Below are positions 56,118 through 64,000 of a DNA stretch of 64,000 bases, piece after piece; within the stretch, counting starts at the first letter, position 1; every line of letters starts with the position of its first letter. Both the position numbers and the translations under genes were made by a program. A model generated the notes under the pieces. The model searched no databases, was not told the DNA's origin, and was given only the letters and a program-made list of their open reading frames with translations. Origin of the DNA: JAVBTT01 sp031550325 (GTDB lineage Bacteria; Bacillota; Clostridia; Oscillospirales; UBA929); contig JAVBOR010000002.1 in the NCBI GenBank assembly GCA_031550325.1, positions 1 to 64,000 on the forward strand. The letters run 5' to 3'.

Positions 56118-59100
56118 TCAGAAGTTGAAGGTGAAGGTGAACTTGTAAGACGGGAACAGCTCTGGGTACTTCACGCCGCTGATGACCAGCTTGTTGCTCT
56201 GCTCGACAAGGGCGCTCGATACGTCCGCCCTGAGGATATACGGATCGATCTGCCGGAAGTCGACCTGGGCCCCGTTGAGCAGCGCCTTGGCGTCGGCTTT
56301 CAGGGAGACCGGCGCGGCAAAGGTAATGTTGCCGCCCTCGAACCGCGGTGTCCACAGGCCCTCGGAGGTTGCCACCTTGATGGCGATCTCCTTCGTTTGC
56401 GAGCCGTATGCGACCGTGACTTTATAGTTGCCCGCCACAGGCGCTGCCGCAATTTTCAGCACAGCTTTGCCGTTTTCAATGACGGCGGTGGTTCCCTCAA
56501 AGGTCACCTCGGCGCCGTTAAACTTCGCGTCGGCGTACACGGGTAGCGTTGCGGGCAGAAGCTCCACAATCGTGGTCACGGGCATGGTGGCTTCCAGCGG
56601 CTCCATGCCGCTCTCAATCAGATTCACCTTGATCTCTCCGCAGCGGATGCCGCCGGACACGTTGCCGGTGCTGACGTACACGCGGCCGAAGACGCGCGGG
56701 TCGCCCGTGACGGAGCGGATGTCGGGGAAGCCCCAGTTGTCGTTGCGGTACGGGTTACTAACGCTGCCGTCCGCGCTGGTGGTGGTTTCTCCGCCGTTGG
56801 TCGCGGTCGGGGAGATCTTTCCCCAGGTTTGCCCGTTGTCCAGCGAACGGTAGATGCCGGTGCCGGAGTCGAGGGAAGTGGACGCGGTTCTGGTGCCGAC
56901 GGCGTAAAGGACGCCGTTTGCGCCGCTGTCCGTGCTGAGGCCCGTGCCGCTCCTGTTGCCCAGCGTGAATCCCTCAGTTCCCGAAACCTGCGTAGCGGTC
57001 GCCGTGTTGGTCTCTTTGTCATATACGAGCTTCCAAAGCCCGTTGCCGTCCACCCAGAGGGTGCCGAACTTGCCGGTTTCGCCCTTGACAACGCGGGCCA
57101 TTCCCGAATAGGCGTCTATACTTCCGACATTTGTAAGTGGGATGCCGCCCGACACGGGCACGGGACGGAAGGTCAGTCCGCCGTCAAGGCTGACAAGGAA
57201 GTTGGTGTCTCCGACCACCGTGTTGGAGAAGCCGTAAAACACATCCGGATCCACGCGGTCGGCGTAGATTCTGACGACGTTGGCGGCTCTCATCTCGGTG
57301 GTGCCAGGGGCAGCCTCGGCGTAGAACGTGGGCTGAATCCAGGCTTTGCCCAGAGTCGTCGGGTCGCCGTCGACCGATTTGGTTCTCAATACGTGCTGGG
57401 CCTGCGCGTTTGCACCAACGCCCCAGAAAACCACCGAGGCGTCCGCGTTGATGGTGACCCAACCGGACTGGACGCCCGCAGTGGAGGAGGACACGACGAA
57501 ATTGTTGATGCGCGTCTGGATGGTGGACGGGATGCCGGTTGCCTCTCTGCCCAGCAGAGCGCCGGACGGGTGGGGCTCCCAAGAGTTGGCGATCACCGAA
57601 TAGTTGCTGGGAAGGTTATGGAAGATCCGGCCGCCGTCAAAGCTGATGGTCGCGCCGCCCCTGGATAAGAAGTGCCAGTCCATGCGGGTAACGGACACAA
57701 CGATGTCGGGGTTGGCGTCGGGGTAGTCGACGAGGTCGGCGTGAATGCCGCGGCTAGTGGAGGCAAAGATCTGATAGTTCTTTGTCCCGCCGTTTGAAAT
57801 ATCGTCTGCCGGTTTCGCGGGCAGCAGTTTAGCGTCGATGTCATTGGTATATATGCGCCAGTCTGTGCCCTGCCCGCCGGCGGAGCCGTCATACAGGTCG
57901 TTATATACAGGATCGATCCACTGGCCGTAGCCGCCGGCGCTCCAGGGATTGTCGCCGACCGTCTCGAATCTGAACGGGGTGTAGTCGCAGACGGTGGCCA
58001 ACAGAATGTTGCGTCCCGAGGCAGGGCTCTGCATGCCGCTCTTCCACACGGTCATGTACAGGCCGGGGGCCGTCTCCCACTTGACCTGATCGGCTCTGGT
58101 GAGCAGGCCGCCGGGGGAGTTGTTGACGCTGTAAATCCTGAAGTCGTTATAATCGCTGGTCCGGCGCGTGTCGGCGATGGTCATGCCCAGCGTTCTGCTC
58201 GACTCGTCTGTGCCGCTGTCGACAGTTGTGCTGAACAGGCCGATCCTGGCCTCTGCGACGCTCAGACCTCTCGCGTTTCGGGCGTTGGGTACGGCCTTCG
58301 CCGCGCCAACTTCGTCCAGCGCCGTGAGGTTATAGGCCACATAGCTGCCCATGCCGGAGTGAATGAACATATTGTCCGCGTCGTGGGGGTTGATTTTGGG
58401 GGCAAAGTTCCAGTGCAGGAATGTCCAGGGCTCCCACCAGGCCTCTGTGCCCGTGGAGGTTCCGGGGTTCGCAGCCTGCACTTCGGCGCTCCACTTGTTG
58501 GTGTTCAGCTCGCCGTTGGCGGCAGCCGAGGCCAGGCCCGACTTTTCACCGTAGACCTGATAGCCGAACATGTCGTAACCTGCCAGCACCGGGAACCATG
58601 TCTCGCCGTAGTCCAGGGAGCGGAACACGGTCTCCATGCCGCGGTTGGTCGTCCTGGTGTCGAGGCGGTAGGGGTCGGTGTTGTGGGTACCGACGATGAT
58701 CGCGCCGTCCGGGCCGGCGTCAAGACCGGAGATGGGCACGCCGGCCATGCGGTTGTCATTGGTGTTGTTTGCCGGCTGCGGATGGACGGGCGTCCCGTAG
58801 ATCATCTGCGGGGTTACGTTTACGCCGTCTGTGTTGCCGTCCGCGTTGTTCTGGAGGACGCCGGCTGCGTCAATTTTCCAGCGGAAGACGCATCCGTCGC
58901 CGCGCTGGCCGTCATTGACCTGCGCGCCGGTGTTGTGCGAGACTGAGTAGCTGACAAAAATGTAGCGGTATCCCTCAGCGTCGGGCGGGGTGAATGTCGT
59001 CTTGCAGGGGAAATAGTATCTCGCTCCTTCATATACGCCAGGCTGGCCGGGCAGCGCCGCCCAGTTCACGCCGCCGTCTGCTGAATAATAGGCTCCGTTG

Positions 59101-60197
59101 TTGACCGCCGTGGCGTTTGCGAAGTTCATCACTCTGAAGCTTGAATTAGTCTTGTCGTAGAAGATGCCGTCGGCGGCCGCATTGACGGGCGGGAGGCCTT
59201 CAGGCTGGATGCCGCTCCAAGTCGCTCCGCTGTCCGTGGAAATACGGTAGTTCGTGGCGCCCATGATGTACATCGTCGGATCGCCATAGTCGTCTGGATT
59301 CTCAGAGCCCGCCGGCGCGCCCTCTTTCAGGTTGGGAATGCAGACAAGGTTGTCGCCGCCCAGACCGCGCAGGTTGCCGCTGTTGCCACCCATGGTCACG
59401 CCGGTGGCAGTGCTCACGATATACCAGGTATCGCCCCGGTTCTCGGAACGGAGCAGGTTGCCGCCGTAGGCCAGGTACACCCAGTTCTCACGGCCCGGCG
59501 TGGGATCAACGCCGATGCCGCGGGACTGACCGGCGCCCGAGGGAAGTCCTTTGCTGATCTCCACCCAGTTTCCGCCGATGGTCTTGCCCTGGTCGTCATA
59601 CTCAAAGTCAAATCTCCACGCACCGCCCACGTCGGTGCTGGCGTAAAGGATGCCCGCTTCATAGGGGTGGAAGATGTAGCCGGTAACGCAGCCCGCACCC
59701 TGGACCTTCATGTCGCTCCACACGTACTCGCCGGTGTCCTCATACAGGTTTACGGCCAGCGTAAAGGAGCACACAGCGGTCTCGCCATCCTTGTACGCGG
59801 TGACGGTCACCTTGGTGTTTCCGACCTTTTCGGGCTTCAGCACCAGGATGTTGCCGTTGAGGCCGTAAAAGTCGCCCGTGCCATCCAGCGACGACCGATA
59901 TGTAACGAGGTCAACGGCCGCAACCGACGTATCGGCGATGTCCACGCTCAGCGTCACGCCATCGTAATCGTTTAAGTAGAACGTAAAAGACACGGGTTCG
60001 GCACCCCAGTTTACGCCGCCGGTGGCCGACGCCCTGATAATGCGCGCCGTCTGGATCGATGAGTCAAGCTGATCGCGCGTTTCGTCGATGAACTTCAACG
60101 AACCCGACGTGACCGCGGCGCCCGGAATGCTCGGAAGCACGGTGGCCAGCAGCATCATTACGACCAGAACAAATGTCATGATTTTTCGAATTTTCAT
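56118..60197 (-). CDS. Secreted GH74-like beta-propeller protein (putative xyloglucanase)
   Basis: This 1359-aa exported protein has a signal peptide (residues 1-28, MTFVLVVMMLLATVLPSIPG). An Ig-like N-terminal domain (about 30-155) precedes a large region of BNR/propeller repeats (about 160-1150). Repeat-like motifs include LYASTDVGGAWRFDFEYDD, RISTDSGATWSGI and YRSLDNGQTWGKI. The first resembles the GH74 motif bearing a catalytic Asp. Two beta-sandwich modules follow (from about 1150). Cleavage of xyloglucan is inferred; sialidase-type or binding-only propellers are alternatives. The start is ATG 60197, 8 nt after GGAG. The cellobiose phosphorylase downstream fits beta-glucan use. Confidence 0.8.
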   Translation of the reverse strand: MKIRKIMTFVLVVMMLLATVLPSIPGAAVTSGSLKFIDETRDQLDSSIQTARIIRASATGGVNWGAEPVSFTFYLNDYDGVTLSVDIADTSVAAVDLVTYRSSLDGTGDFYGLNGNILVLKPEKVGNTKVTVTAYKDGETAVCSFTLAVNLYEDTGEYVWSDMKVQGAGCVTGYIFHPYEAGILYASTDVGGAWRFDFEYDDQGKTIGGNWVEISKGLPSGAGQSRGIGVDPTPGRENWVYLAYGGNLLRSENRGDTWYIVSTATGVTMGGNSGNLRGLGGDNLVCIPNLKEGAPAGSENPDDYGDPTMYIMGATNYRISTDSGATWSGIQPEGLPPVNAAADGIFYDKTNSSFRVMNFANATAVNNGAYYSADGGVNWAALPGQPGVYEGARYYFPCKTTFTPPDAEGYRYIFVSYSVSHNTGAQVNDGQRGDGCVFRWKIDAAGVLQNNADGNTDGVNVTPQMIYGTPVHPQPANNTNDNRMAGVPISGLDAGPDGAIIVGTHNTDPYRLDTRTTNRGMETVFRSLDYGETWFPVLAGYDMFGYQVYGEKSGLASAAANGELNTNKWSAEVQAANPGTSTGTEAWWEPWTFLHWNFAPKINPHDADNMFIHSGMGSYVAYNLTALDEVGAAKAVPNARNARGLSVAEARIGLFSTTVDSGTDESSRTLGMTIADTRRTSDYNDFRIYSVNNSPGGLLTRADQVKWETAPGLYMTVWKSGMQSPASGRNILLATVCDYTPFRFETVGDNPWSAGGYGQWIDPVYNDLYDGSAGGQGTDWRIYTNDIDAKLLPAKPADDISNGGTKNYQIFASTSRGIHADLVDYPDANPDIVVSVTRMDWHFLSRGGATISFDGGRIFHNLPSNYSVIANSWEPHPSGALLGREATGIPSTIQTRINNFVVSSSTAGVQSGWVTINADASVVFWGVGANAQAQHVLRTKSVDGDPTTLGKAWIQPTFYAEAAPGTTEMRAANVVRIYADRVDPDVFYGFSNTVVGDTNFLVSLDGGLTFRPVPVSGGIPLTNVGSIDAYSGMARVVKGETGKFGTLWVDGNGLWKLVYDKETNTATATQVSGTEGFTLGNRSGTGLSTDSGANGVLYAVGTRTASTSLDSGTGIYRSLDNGQTWGKISPTATNGGETTTSADGSVSNPYRNDNWGFPDIRSVTGDPRVFGRVYVSTGNVSGGIRCGEIKVNLIESGMEPLEATMPVTTIVELLPATLPVYADAKFNGAEVTFEGTTAVIENGKAVLKIAAAPVAGNYKVTVAYGSQTKEIAIKVATSEGLWTPRFEGGNITFAAPVSLKADAKALLNGAQVDFRQIDPYILRADVSSALVEQSNKLVISGVKYPELFPSYKFTFTFNF

Positions 60198-60644
60198 TGT
60201 TCGCATCTCCAGTCTATGTTTACTTATACAAAGGTGCGCCTTGGAACGGATATGTGATACGCTGCCGGATTCTCTCCCGGTACCTTTGCTTACCCTTCTT
60301 TTTGACTCGCATCCCTCCTGTTTCGGTGATTCTGAATAAAGTATGTCGCTTTGTTGCCTGTATAAAAGGTCTGTATTGTTTTCCCCGCGTAAGCCCTGCG
60401 CACCAAACCAAGAACTCGCCTCAACTCCTCCTCACCTTGTCCGATAAACGGGCCTTTCTTCTTTCATTCAATTATGTAGGGCCGCCGCTTCTCCTTGCGC
60501 AGGGCGGGCCGCCATGATAACGCTTTGGCTCCGGGGCGACGCTCGTCTGTAATATTTTGCCAACAGGGTCCAGACCTTTTCCCGCGCTTTGCCGGAATCC
60601 CGTGATCCTCCCTTTGCGGGAACGCCGCAACGGGCCATAAATAT

Positions 60645-60673
60645 AGTATAACTTGATTGCCTGAGTTTGTCAA
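60645..60673 (-). promoter_or_regulatory. Promoter of the GH74-like gene, with a 440-nt leader
   Basis: Minus strand: TTGACA (60673-60668), 17-nt spacer, TATACT (60650-60645). The start near 60638 leaves about 440 nt to the coding region. The leader (60198-60637) contains GC-rich hairpins (for example around 60600, GCGGGAA/TTCCCGC-type) but no riboswitch class was recognised. A 30-codon ORF ends at 60220. Confidence 0.75.
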
Positions 60674-61054
60674 TCCTTCTATCGTAATCGTTTTCAATCG
60701 GCTTTTTATAGTGCATTCTGCCCTGTTTCCAGTTTATGGCTTCGCCGGTTCCGCAAAGCGCTCTGCCACGGCGTTCTCCGCGCCGCGCCGAGTGGACTTG
60801 TCCCACTTTTCTGCAAAGTTTTGTCTTTTCCATCGCCACTCATGGCAGGGCAGCGGCCAGGTTTTCCCCTCTGCCCGCCGCCCAGCCATGGGTCAACATC
60901 CCTTTTATCCGCACCTGCGCCGGCGCCGTCTGCACCCGCAGCGCGATCCGCCGATCCGCCCGGAGTTTTGACTCGATCCGCCACAGCGATTTGAGCCGCT
61001 ACGGCGTCCGCGAGAATGTAACCTGCCGCACATCACTGACTCATCCTTTGTCTC

Positions 61055-61079
61055 ATATTACCTGCCATGCAGGTAATAT
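61055..61079. promoter_or_regulatory. Perfect 25-nt palindrome
   Basis: ATATTACCTGC-CAT-GCAGGTAATAT is an 11-bp inverted repeat in a non-coding gap, A/T-rich at its ends unlike the surrounding DNA, with no T-run. It could be an operator for a dimeric regulator. Confidence 0.4.
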
Positions 61080-61259
61080 AGCTTATGTGCCGGAACCCCT
61101 GGCTGACTGCCTCGGCGCCGCGCGCGGAAGAAGCGCCGCCCGCAAAACACCCGATAAACCGAACCGACGTGCCCGGCACGCTCTCTTTTTCCCCGGAGAA
61201 CCGCACGAAAAAAACTTCACGCGGTCTGAGAGCCGCAGTCTTGAGGCTGATGACAAAGA

Positions 61260-61367
61260 CTTTTTCGACCCAAAGCCGCACAGCGGCGAGCTGTCAAATC
61301 CGGAAGATTGGAGGCGCACAAGCGCCCCAATGCGGCGAAGTATTCCGGATTTGCTGGTCGAAAAAAG
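61260..61367. other. Nested multi-stem structure downstream of spoIID
   Basis: CTTTTTCGACC (61260-61270) pairs with GGTCGAAAAAAG (61356-61367). Inside it CAAATCCGGAA (61295-61305) pairs with TTCCGGATTTG (61343-61353). Inside that TTGGAGGCGC/GCGCCCCAA forms a hairpin (61308-61330). A side hairpin AGCCGC/GCGGCG lies at about 61274-61288. The edge GACTTTTTCGACCCAAAGCC resembles the right end of repeat copy B. Confidence 0.55.
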
Positions 61368-61397
61368 CTTTGGAATCGCGACTGCTGGGCTTGTCTG

Positions 61398-62414
61398 CTA
61401 TCCGTGGGCGATCTCCGTCCCTGGATAGTACCGGGCCAGGATCTGTTTGTAGTCGGCGCCGCCCTCGGCCATCGCGGCCGCGCCGGTCTGGCTCATGCCC
61501 ACACCGTGGCCGTAGCCGATGACGTCAAAGGTGACCGCGTCACCGTCCGCCGACACGTCAAAGTGCGCCGAACGCAGCCCGAACGCGGCGCGCGCCTGCC
61601 CGCCCGTTACAGGAACGCCGCCCACGCTCAGCGTTTTTATGGCGCCGGACCGCGTGCGGACGATCTCTGCAAACCATTTCGCGGGCGCCCCTTCAAGCAC
61701 GGCGTCCGGCCAGACGGACAGAATGGCCGCGCGGCACTCTGCCACGGTCATCGTAACGCTGCTTCGGAAGTTTGCCGATCGCTCCTCGCCGGGGCTCTCC
61801 ACGCTCTGCAGATAGGGAAGGTCTGTTCCCCAGACGTCGGCACTCCGCTCGGTTTTTCCCGACGACACGGCGTGAAAGACCGCCAGAATGGGTTCCCCGT
61901 CATAGACGACAATCTGCCCGTCCGTCTCCAGCACCGCGCTCTCCACCTTTTGAACATACTCGTCGGCGCGCTCGCCCCAGCCTTCGGCGGTCTGCGAGAG
62001 CGGCCGGTAGATGGCGCAACAGGCCGGATCGTCGCAGACGTCCGCCCCGGGATGCTTCTCCCCTGCGCTCATTTCATGCAGAATATAGGTGCGCGCCGCC
62101 ACCGCCTGCGCCTTGAGCGCCTCAGGCGGAAACGCCGCCGGCATTTCGCCGGCCACCACCCCGGCCAGCAGCTCGCTGAGCCTGAGTGTCACAACACCGC
62201 CCGCCGTCTGCACGCGGATCATCGTCAGCCCGTCTGAGCCCGACACCGGAGCTTCTTTCTCTTCCGGAGCGGTCGAGGCCTGCGGCGCTTGTCCCACCTG
62301 GACGCGCGGCTGGAGCTCGGGGATCCCGGGCACCGCCCGGCTCTTCCCCGACAGCAGCGGGAGCAGCAGGGCAACCAGCAGCAGCGCCCCGCACACCATT
62401 AAGATCTGTTTCAT
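61398..62414 (-). CDS. spoIID: Stage II sporulation protein D (peptidoglycan lytic transglycosylase)
   Basis: This 338-aa membrane-anchored enzyme cuts septal glycan during engulfment of the forespore, acting with SpoIIP and SpoIIM. It has an N-terminal signal anchor (about 4-22). The catalytic glutamate is E90 in VVAGEMPAAFPPEALKAQAV. AARTYIL follows, and the C-terminal GYGHGVGMSQTGAAAMA motif is family-typical. Start ATG 62414 follows GGGAGGG; a longer frame to 62435 overlaps the SD. In Bacillus it is under sigma-E. Confidence 0.95.
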   Translation of the reverse strand: MKQILMVCGALLLVALLLPLLSGKSRAVPGIPELQPRVQVGQAPQASTAPEEKEAPVSGSDGLTMIRVQTAGGVVTLRLSELLAGVVAGEMPAAFPPEALKAQAVAARTYILHEMSAGEKHPGADVCDDPACCAIYRPLSQTAEGWGERADEYVQKVESAVLETDGQIVVYDGEPILAVFHAVSSGKTERSADVWGTDLPYLQSVESPGEERSANFRSSVTMTVAECRAAILSVWPDAVLEGAPAKWFAEIVRTRSGAIKTLSVGGVPVTGGQARAAFGLRSAHFDVSADGDAVTFDVIGYGHGVGMSQTGAAAMAEGGADYKQILARYYPGTEIAHG

Positions 62415-62483
62415 AAAGCCCTCCCGTGATTGCAAGTCGGCGTCACAAAACTTTCATATTCTTCATATCCGGCAAAACCCGCC

Positions 62484-62512
62484 TTGACTTTCGGCGCTGA
62501 AAAAGGTATGAT
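62484..62512 (+). promoter_or_regulatory. Citrate synthase promoter
   Basis: TTGACT (62484-62489), 17-nt spacer, TATGAT (62507-62512). The start near 62519 leaves a leader of about 170 nt. The leader has a GAGGGCAGC/TTCCCTC-type hairpin but no recognised regulatory RNA. Confidence 0.75.
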
Positions 62513-62687
62513 GTTTTTTAACAATTATCTCTGTTGAGGGCAGCTTCCCTCTTTCTCTGACGGCGCGGTTTGCGGCACAGTCAGTTTGCAAGGCGGGGCG
62601 CGCCGATTTTCGGCAAGGCAAGTTTTTATAGAGCGGCGCAGGGTCGCAGACGCGTTTCACTGTATTGTGGAGAAGGGAGAGCTTTCG

Positions 62688-64000
62688 ATGTTAAGCGCTT
62701 ACACCGAATCAACCAGACTGTTTATCGAAAATCTATGCGAAGAATATCCCCGGTATAACTACATTGACCCAAAGAGTTATGAAAACTCCAACATTAAACG
62801 CGGGCTCCGCAACGCGGACAACACAGGCGTGCTGGCGGGCATTACGCGCGTCGGGGCCGTGCACGGCGCCGTGATGCAGGACGGAGAGCGCGTTCCCATC
62901 CAGGGCAGGCTCCTGTATCGCGGGCGGAGCATTGAGGATCTCGTGGGCGCCGTCGTGAACGAGGGCCGGTTTGGCTTTGAGGAGATCGTGCACCTCCTGT
63001 TTTTCGGCGAGCTGCCCAACCAGACGCGTCTTGCCGAGTTTGACAGGGCCATGTGCGAGCTGCGCACGCTGCCGCCGGGCTTTACCGAGGATATGATCCT
63101 CAAGGCGCCGAGCCCCAACATCATGAACAAGCTCGCGCGCGGCATTCTGGCGCTGTACTCCTATGATGAAAATCCCGACGACTGCTCGCTCCAGAACATG
63201 CTTCGCCAAAGCATGGAGCTGATTGCGCGCGTCTCGACGATCGTGGCGCACGCGTACGCGGTCAAGCGCCATTATTACGACCACGAGAGCCTCATCCTGC
63301 ACCACGCGATGGACGGCGTGTCGCTGGCCGAGAACTTCCTGCACATGATCCGCCCCGACTCCGCATACTCCAAGGAAGAGGCGCACCTGCTCGACCTGTG
63401 CATGATTTTGCACGCCGAGCACGGCGGCGGCAACAACTCCTCCTTTACCACCCGCGTGCTGTCCTCCTCGGGCACCGACACCTATTCGGCGCTTTCGGCG
63501 GCCGTCGGCTCGCTCAAGGGGCCGCGTCACGGCGGCGCCAACATCAAGGTCATGCAGATGTTCGACGTCATCCGCGAGAACGTCAGGGACTGGACCGATG
63601 ACGAAGAAATTGAGAGCGTGCTCACGCGCGTCATCGAAAAAAAGCTCGGCGACGGCTCGGGCCTCATCTATGGCATGGGGCACGCGGTGTACACCCTGTC
63701 CGACCCGCGCGCGAACATTTTGAAGAAGTACGCTCGCGAGCTTGCGCCCAAGCACGGCATGCTGGAGGCCTTTACGCTGCTGGAGTCTGTCGAGCGCCTC
63801 ACCCCGGCGGTGTTCCTCAAGGCCAAGGGCGACGCCAAGATCATGTGCGCCAACGTGGACATGTACTCCGGGCTTGTCTACGAGATGCTCAACATCCCGT
63901 CGGAGCTGTATACGCCGCTGTTCGCCATCGCCCGCGCCTCGGGCTGGTGCGCGCACCGCATGGAAGAGGCGCTGTACGGCGGCAGAATCATCCGCCCGGC
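62688..64000 (+). CDS. Citrate synthase, 5' part (runs off the window)
   Basis: Condenses oxaloacetate and acetyl-CoA to citrate; in Clostridia used mainly for glutamate synthesis. The first 437 codons are present and the frame is open to the window edge. Conserved blocks: QGRLLYRGRSIEDLVGAVV, LHAEHGGGNNSSFTTRVLSS with the catalytic-region His, LKGPRHGGANIKVM, and IYGMGHAVYTLSDPRA. ATG 62688 follows GAAGGGAGA. A long antisense frame covers the same DNA and is not real. Confidence 0.96.
   Translation, partial: MLSAYTESTRLFIENLCEEYPRYNYIDPKSYENSNIKRGLRNADNTGVLAGITRVGAVHGAVMQDGERVPIQGRLLYRGRSIEDLVGAVVNEGRFGFEEIVHLLFFGELPNQTRLAEFDRAMCELRTLPPGFTEDMILKAPSPNIMNKLARGILALYSYDENPDDCSLQNMLRQSMELIARVSTIVAHAYAVKRHYYDHESLILHHAMDGVSLAENFLHMIRPDSAYSKEEAHLLDLCMILHAEHGGGNNSSFTTRVLSSSGTDTYSALSAAVGSLKGPRHGGANIKVMQMFDVIRENVRDWTDDEEIESVLTRVIEKKLGDGSGLIYGMGHAVYTLSDPRANILKKYARELAPKHGMLEAFTLLESVERLTPAVFLKAKGDAKIMCANVDMYSGLVYEMLNIPSELYTPLFAIARASGWCAHRMEEALYGGRIIRP

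Larger units (their letters stand above)
60700..61397. other. 700-nt non-coding gap between the GH74-like promoter and spoIID
   Basis: No ORF here has a credible SD or protein-like sequence; overlapping arginine-rich frames are composition artefacts. Two structured sites stand out: a palindrome at 61055-61079 and a nested hairpin at 61260-61367. Nothing else was recognised. Confidence 0.6.

Noticed and set aside
60736..61428. 230-codon open frame on the plus strand in the GH74/spoIID gap
   Set aside because: Arg/Pro/Ser-rich, no SD, crosses the palindrome and the nested hairpin and ends inside spoIID; looks like composition noise.
62733..63956. 407-codon open frame on the minus strand at the right edge
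   Set aside because: It is antisense to citrate synthase, whose conserved motifs run unbroken on the plus strand from 62688.

Overview
The window is a gene-dense stretch of a high-G+C, endospore-forming member of the Firmicutes, class Clostridia. The evidence is dipicolinate synthase (dpaA, dpaB), an alpha/beta-type small acid-soluble spore protein behind a sigma-G-like promoter, spoVT, spoVG and spoIID, together with Firmicutes-type housekeeping operons (rpoBC-str, and rimP-nusA-ylxR-ylxQ-infB-rbfA-nrnA-truB-ribF). The order or family is not resolved from sequence alone; an Oscillospirales- or Christensenellales-like gut or anaerobic lineage is a guess. Cellobiose phosphorylase next to a secreted GH74-like protein suggests a plant beta-glucan/xyloglucan user.

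Layout. 1-330: 5' end of a 16S rRNA gene leaving the window on the minus strand, with its promoter. 660-3660: metA and hflKC. 3600-7120 (minus): dpaBA, a lipid glycosyltransferase, spoVG. 7240-15050: murC, mreB, comFC-recD2, small membrane proteins, and an FMN-riboswitch-controlled ribU. 15280-29900 (minus): tuf, fusA, rpsG, rpsL, an L7Ae-like gene, a HelD-type RNA polymerase-recycling ATPase, rpoC, rpoB and the rpoB promoter. 30000-31740: a lower-G+C two-gene island of unknown function with its own promoter. 31860-41200: apbE, RDD, a zincin, a CDF transporter, a two-OB-fold SSB-like protein, an SASP, a lipoprotein and spoVT. 41200-48900: the nusA-infB operon. 48900-53470: sortase, tadA, lexA and small proteins. 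53500-60700: cellobiose phosphorylase and the GH74-like protein. 61400-64000: spoIID and the 5' part of citrate synthase.

The most unusual signal is a dispersed family of about 220-nt intergenic elements: roughly seven full or near-full copies (A to H below) plus truncated pieces, 14 sites in all. Each full copy is a string of hairpins (P1, P2, P3, then a long P4 stem enclosing P5) closed by an outer helix P0. Stem sequences differ between copies but stay complementary, and P0 contains G-U-compatible pairs, so the family looks selected or propagated as a folded single strand. The 5' strand of P1 is also the 5' strand of P0, so the two helices are mutually exclusive. Copies lie in gaps between genes, often against terminator-like hairpins, and they create false ORF extensions. 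No transposase, reverse transcriptase or RAYT that could mobilise them is in the window.

Coordinates of CDS features include the stop codon. Starts were moved from the longest ORF to the codon with the best Shine-Dalgarno (SD) spacing where needed.
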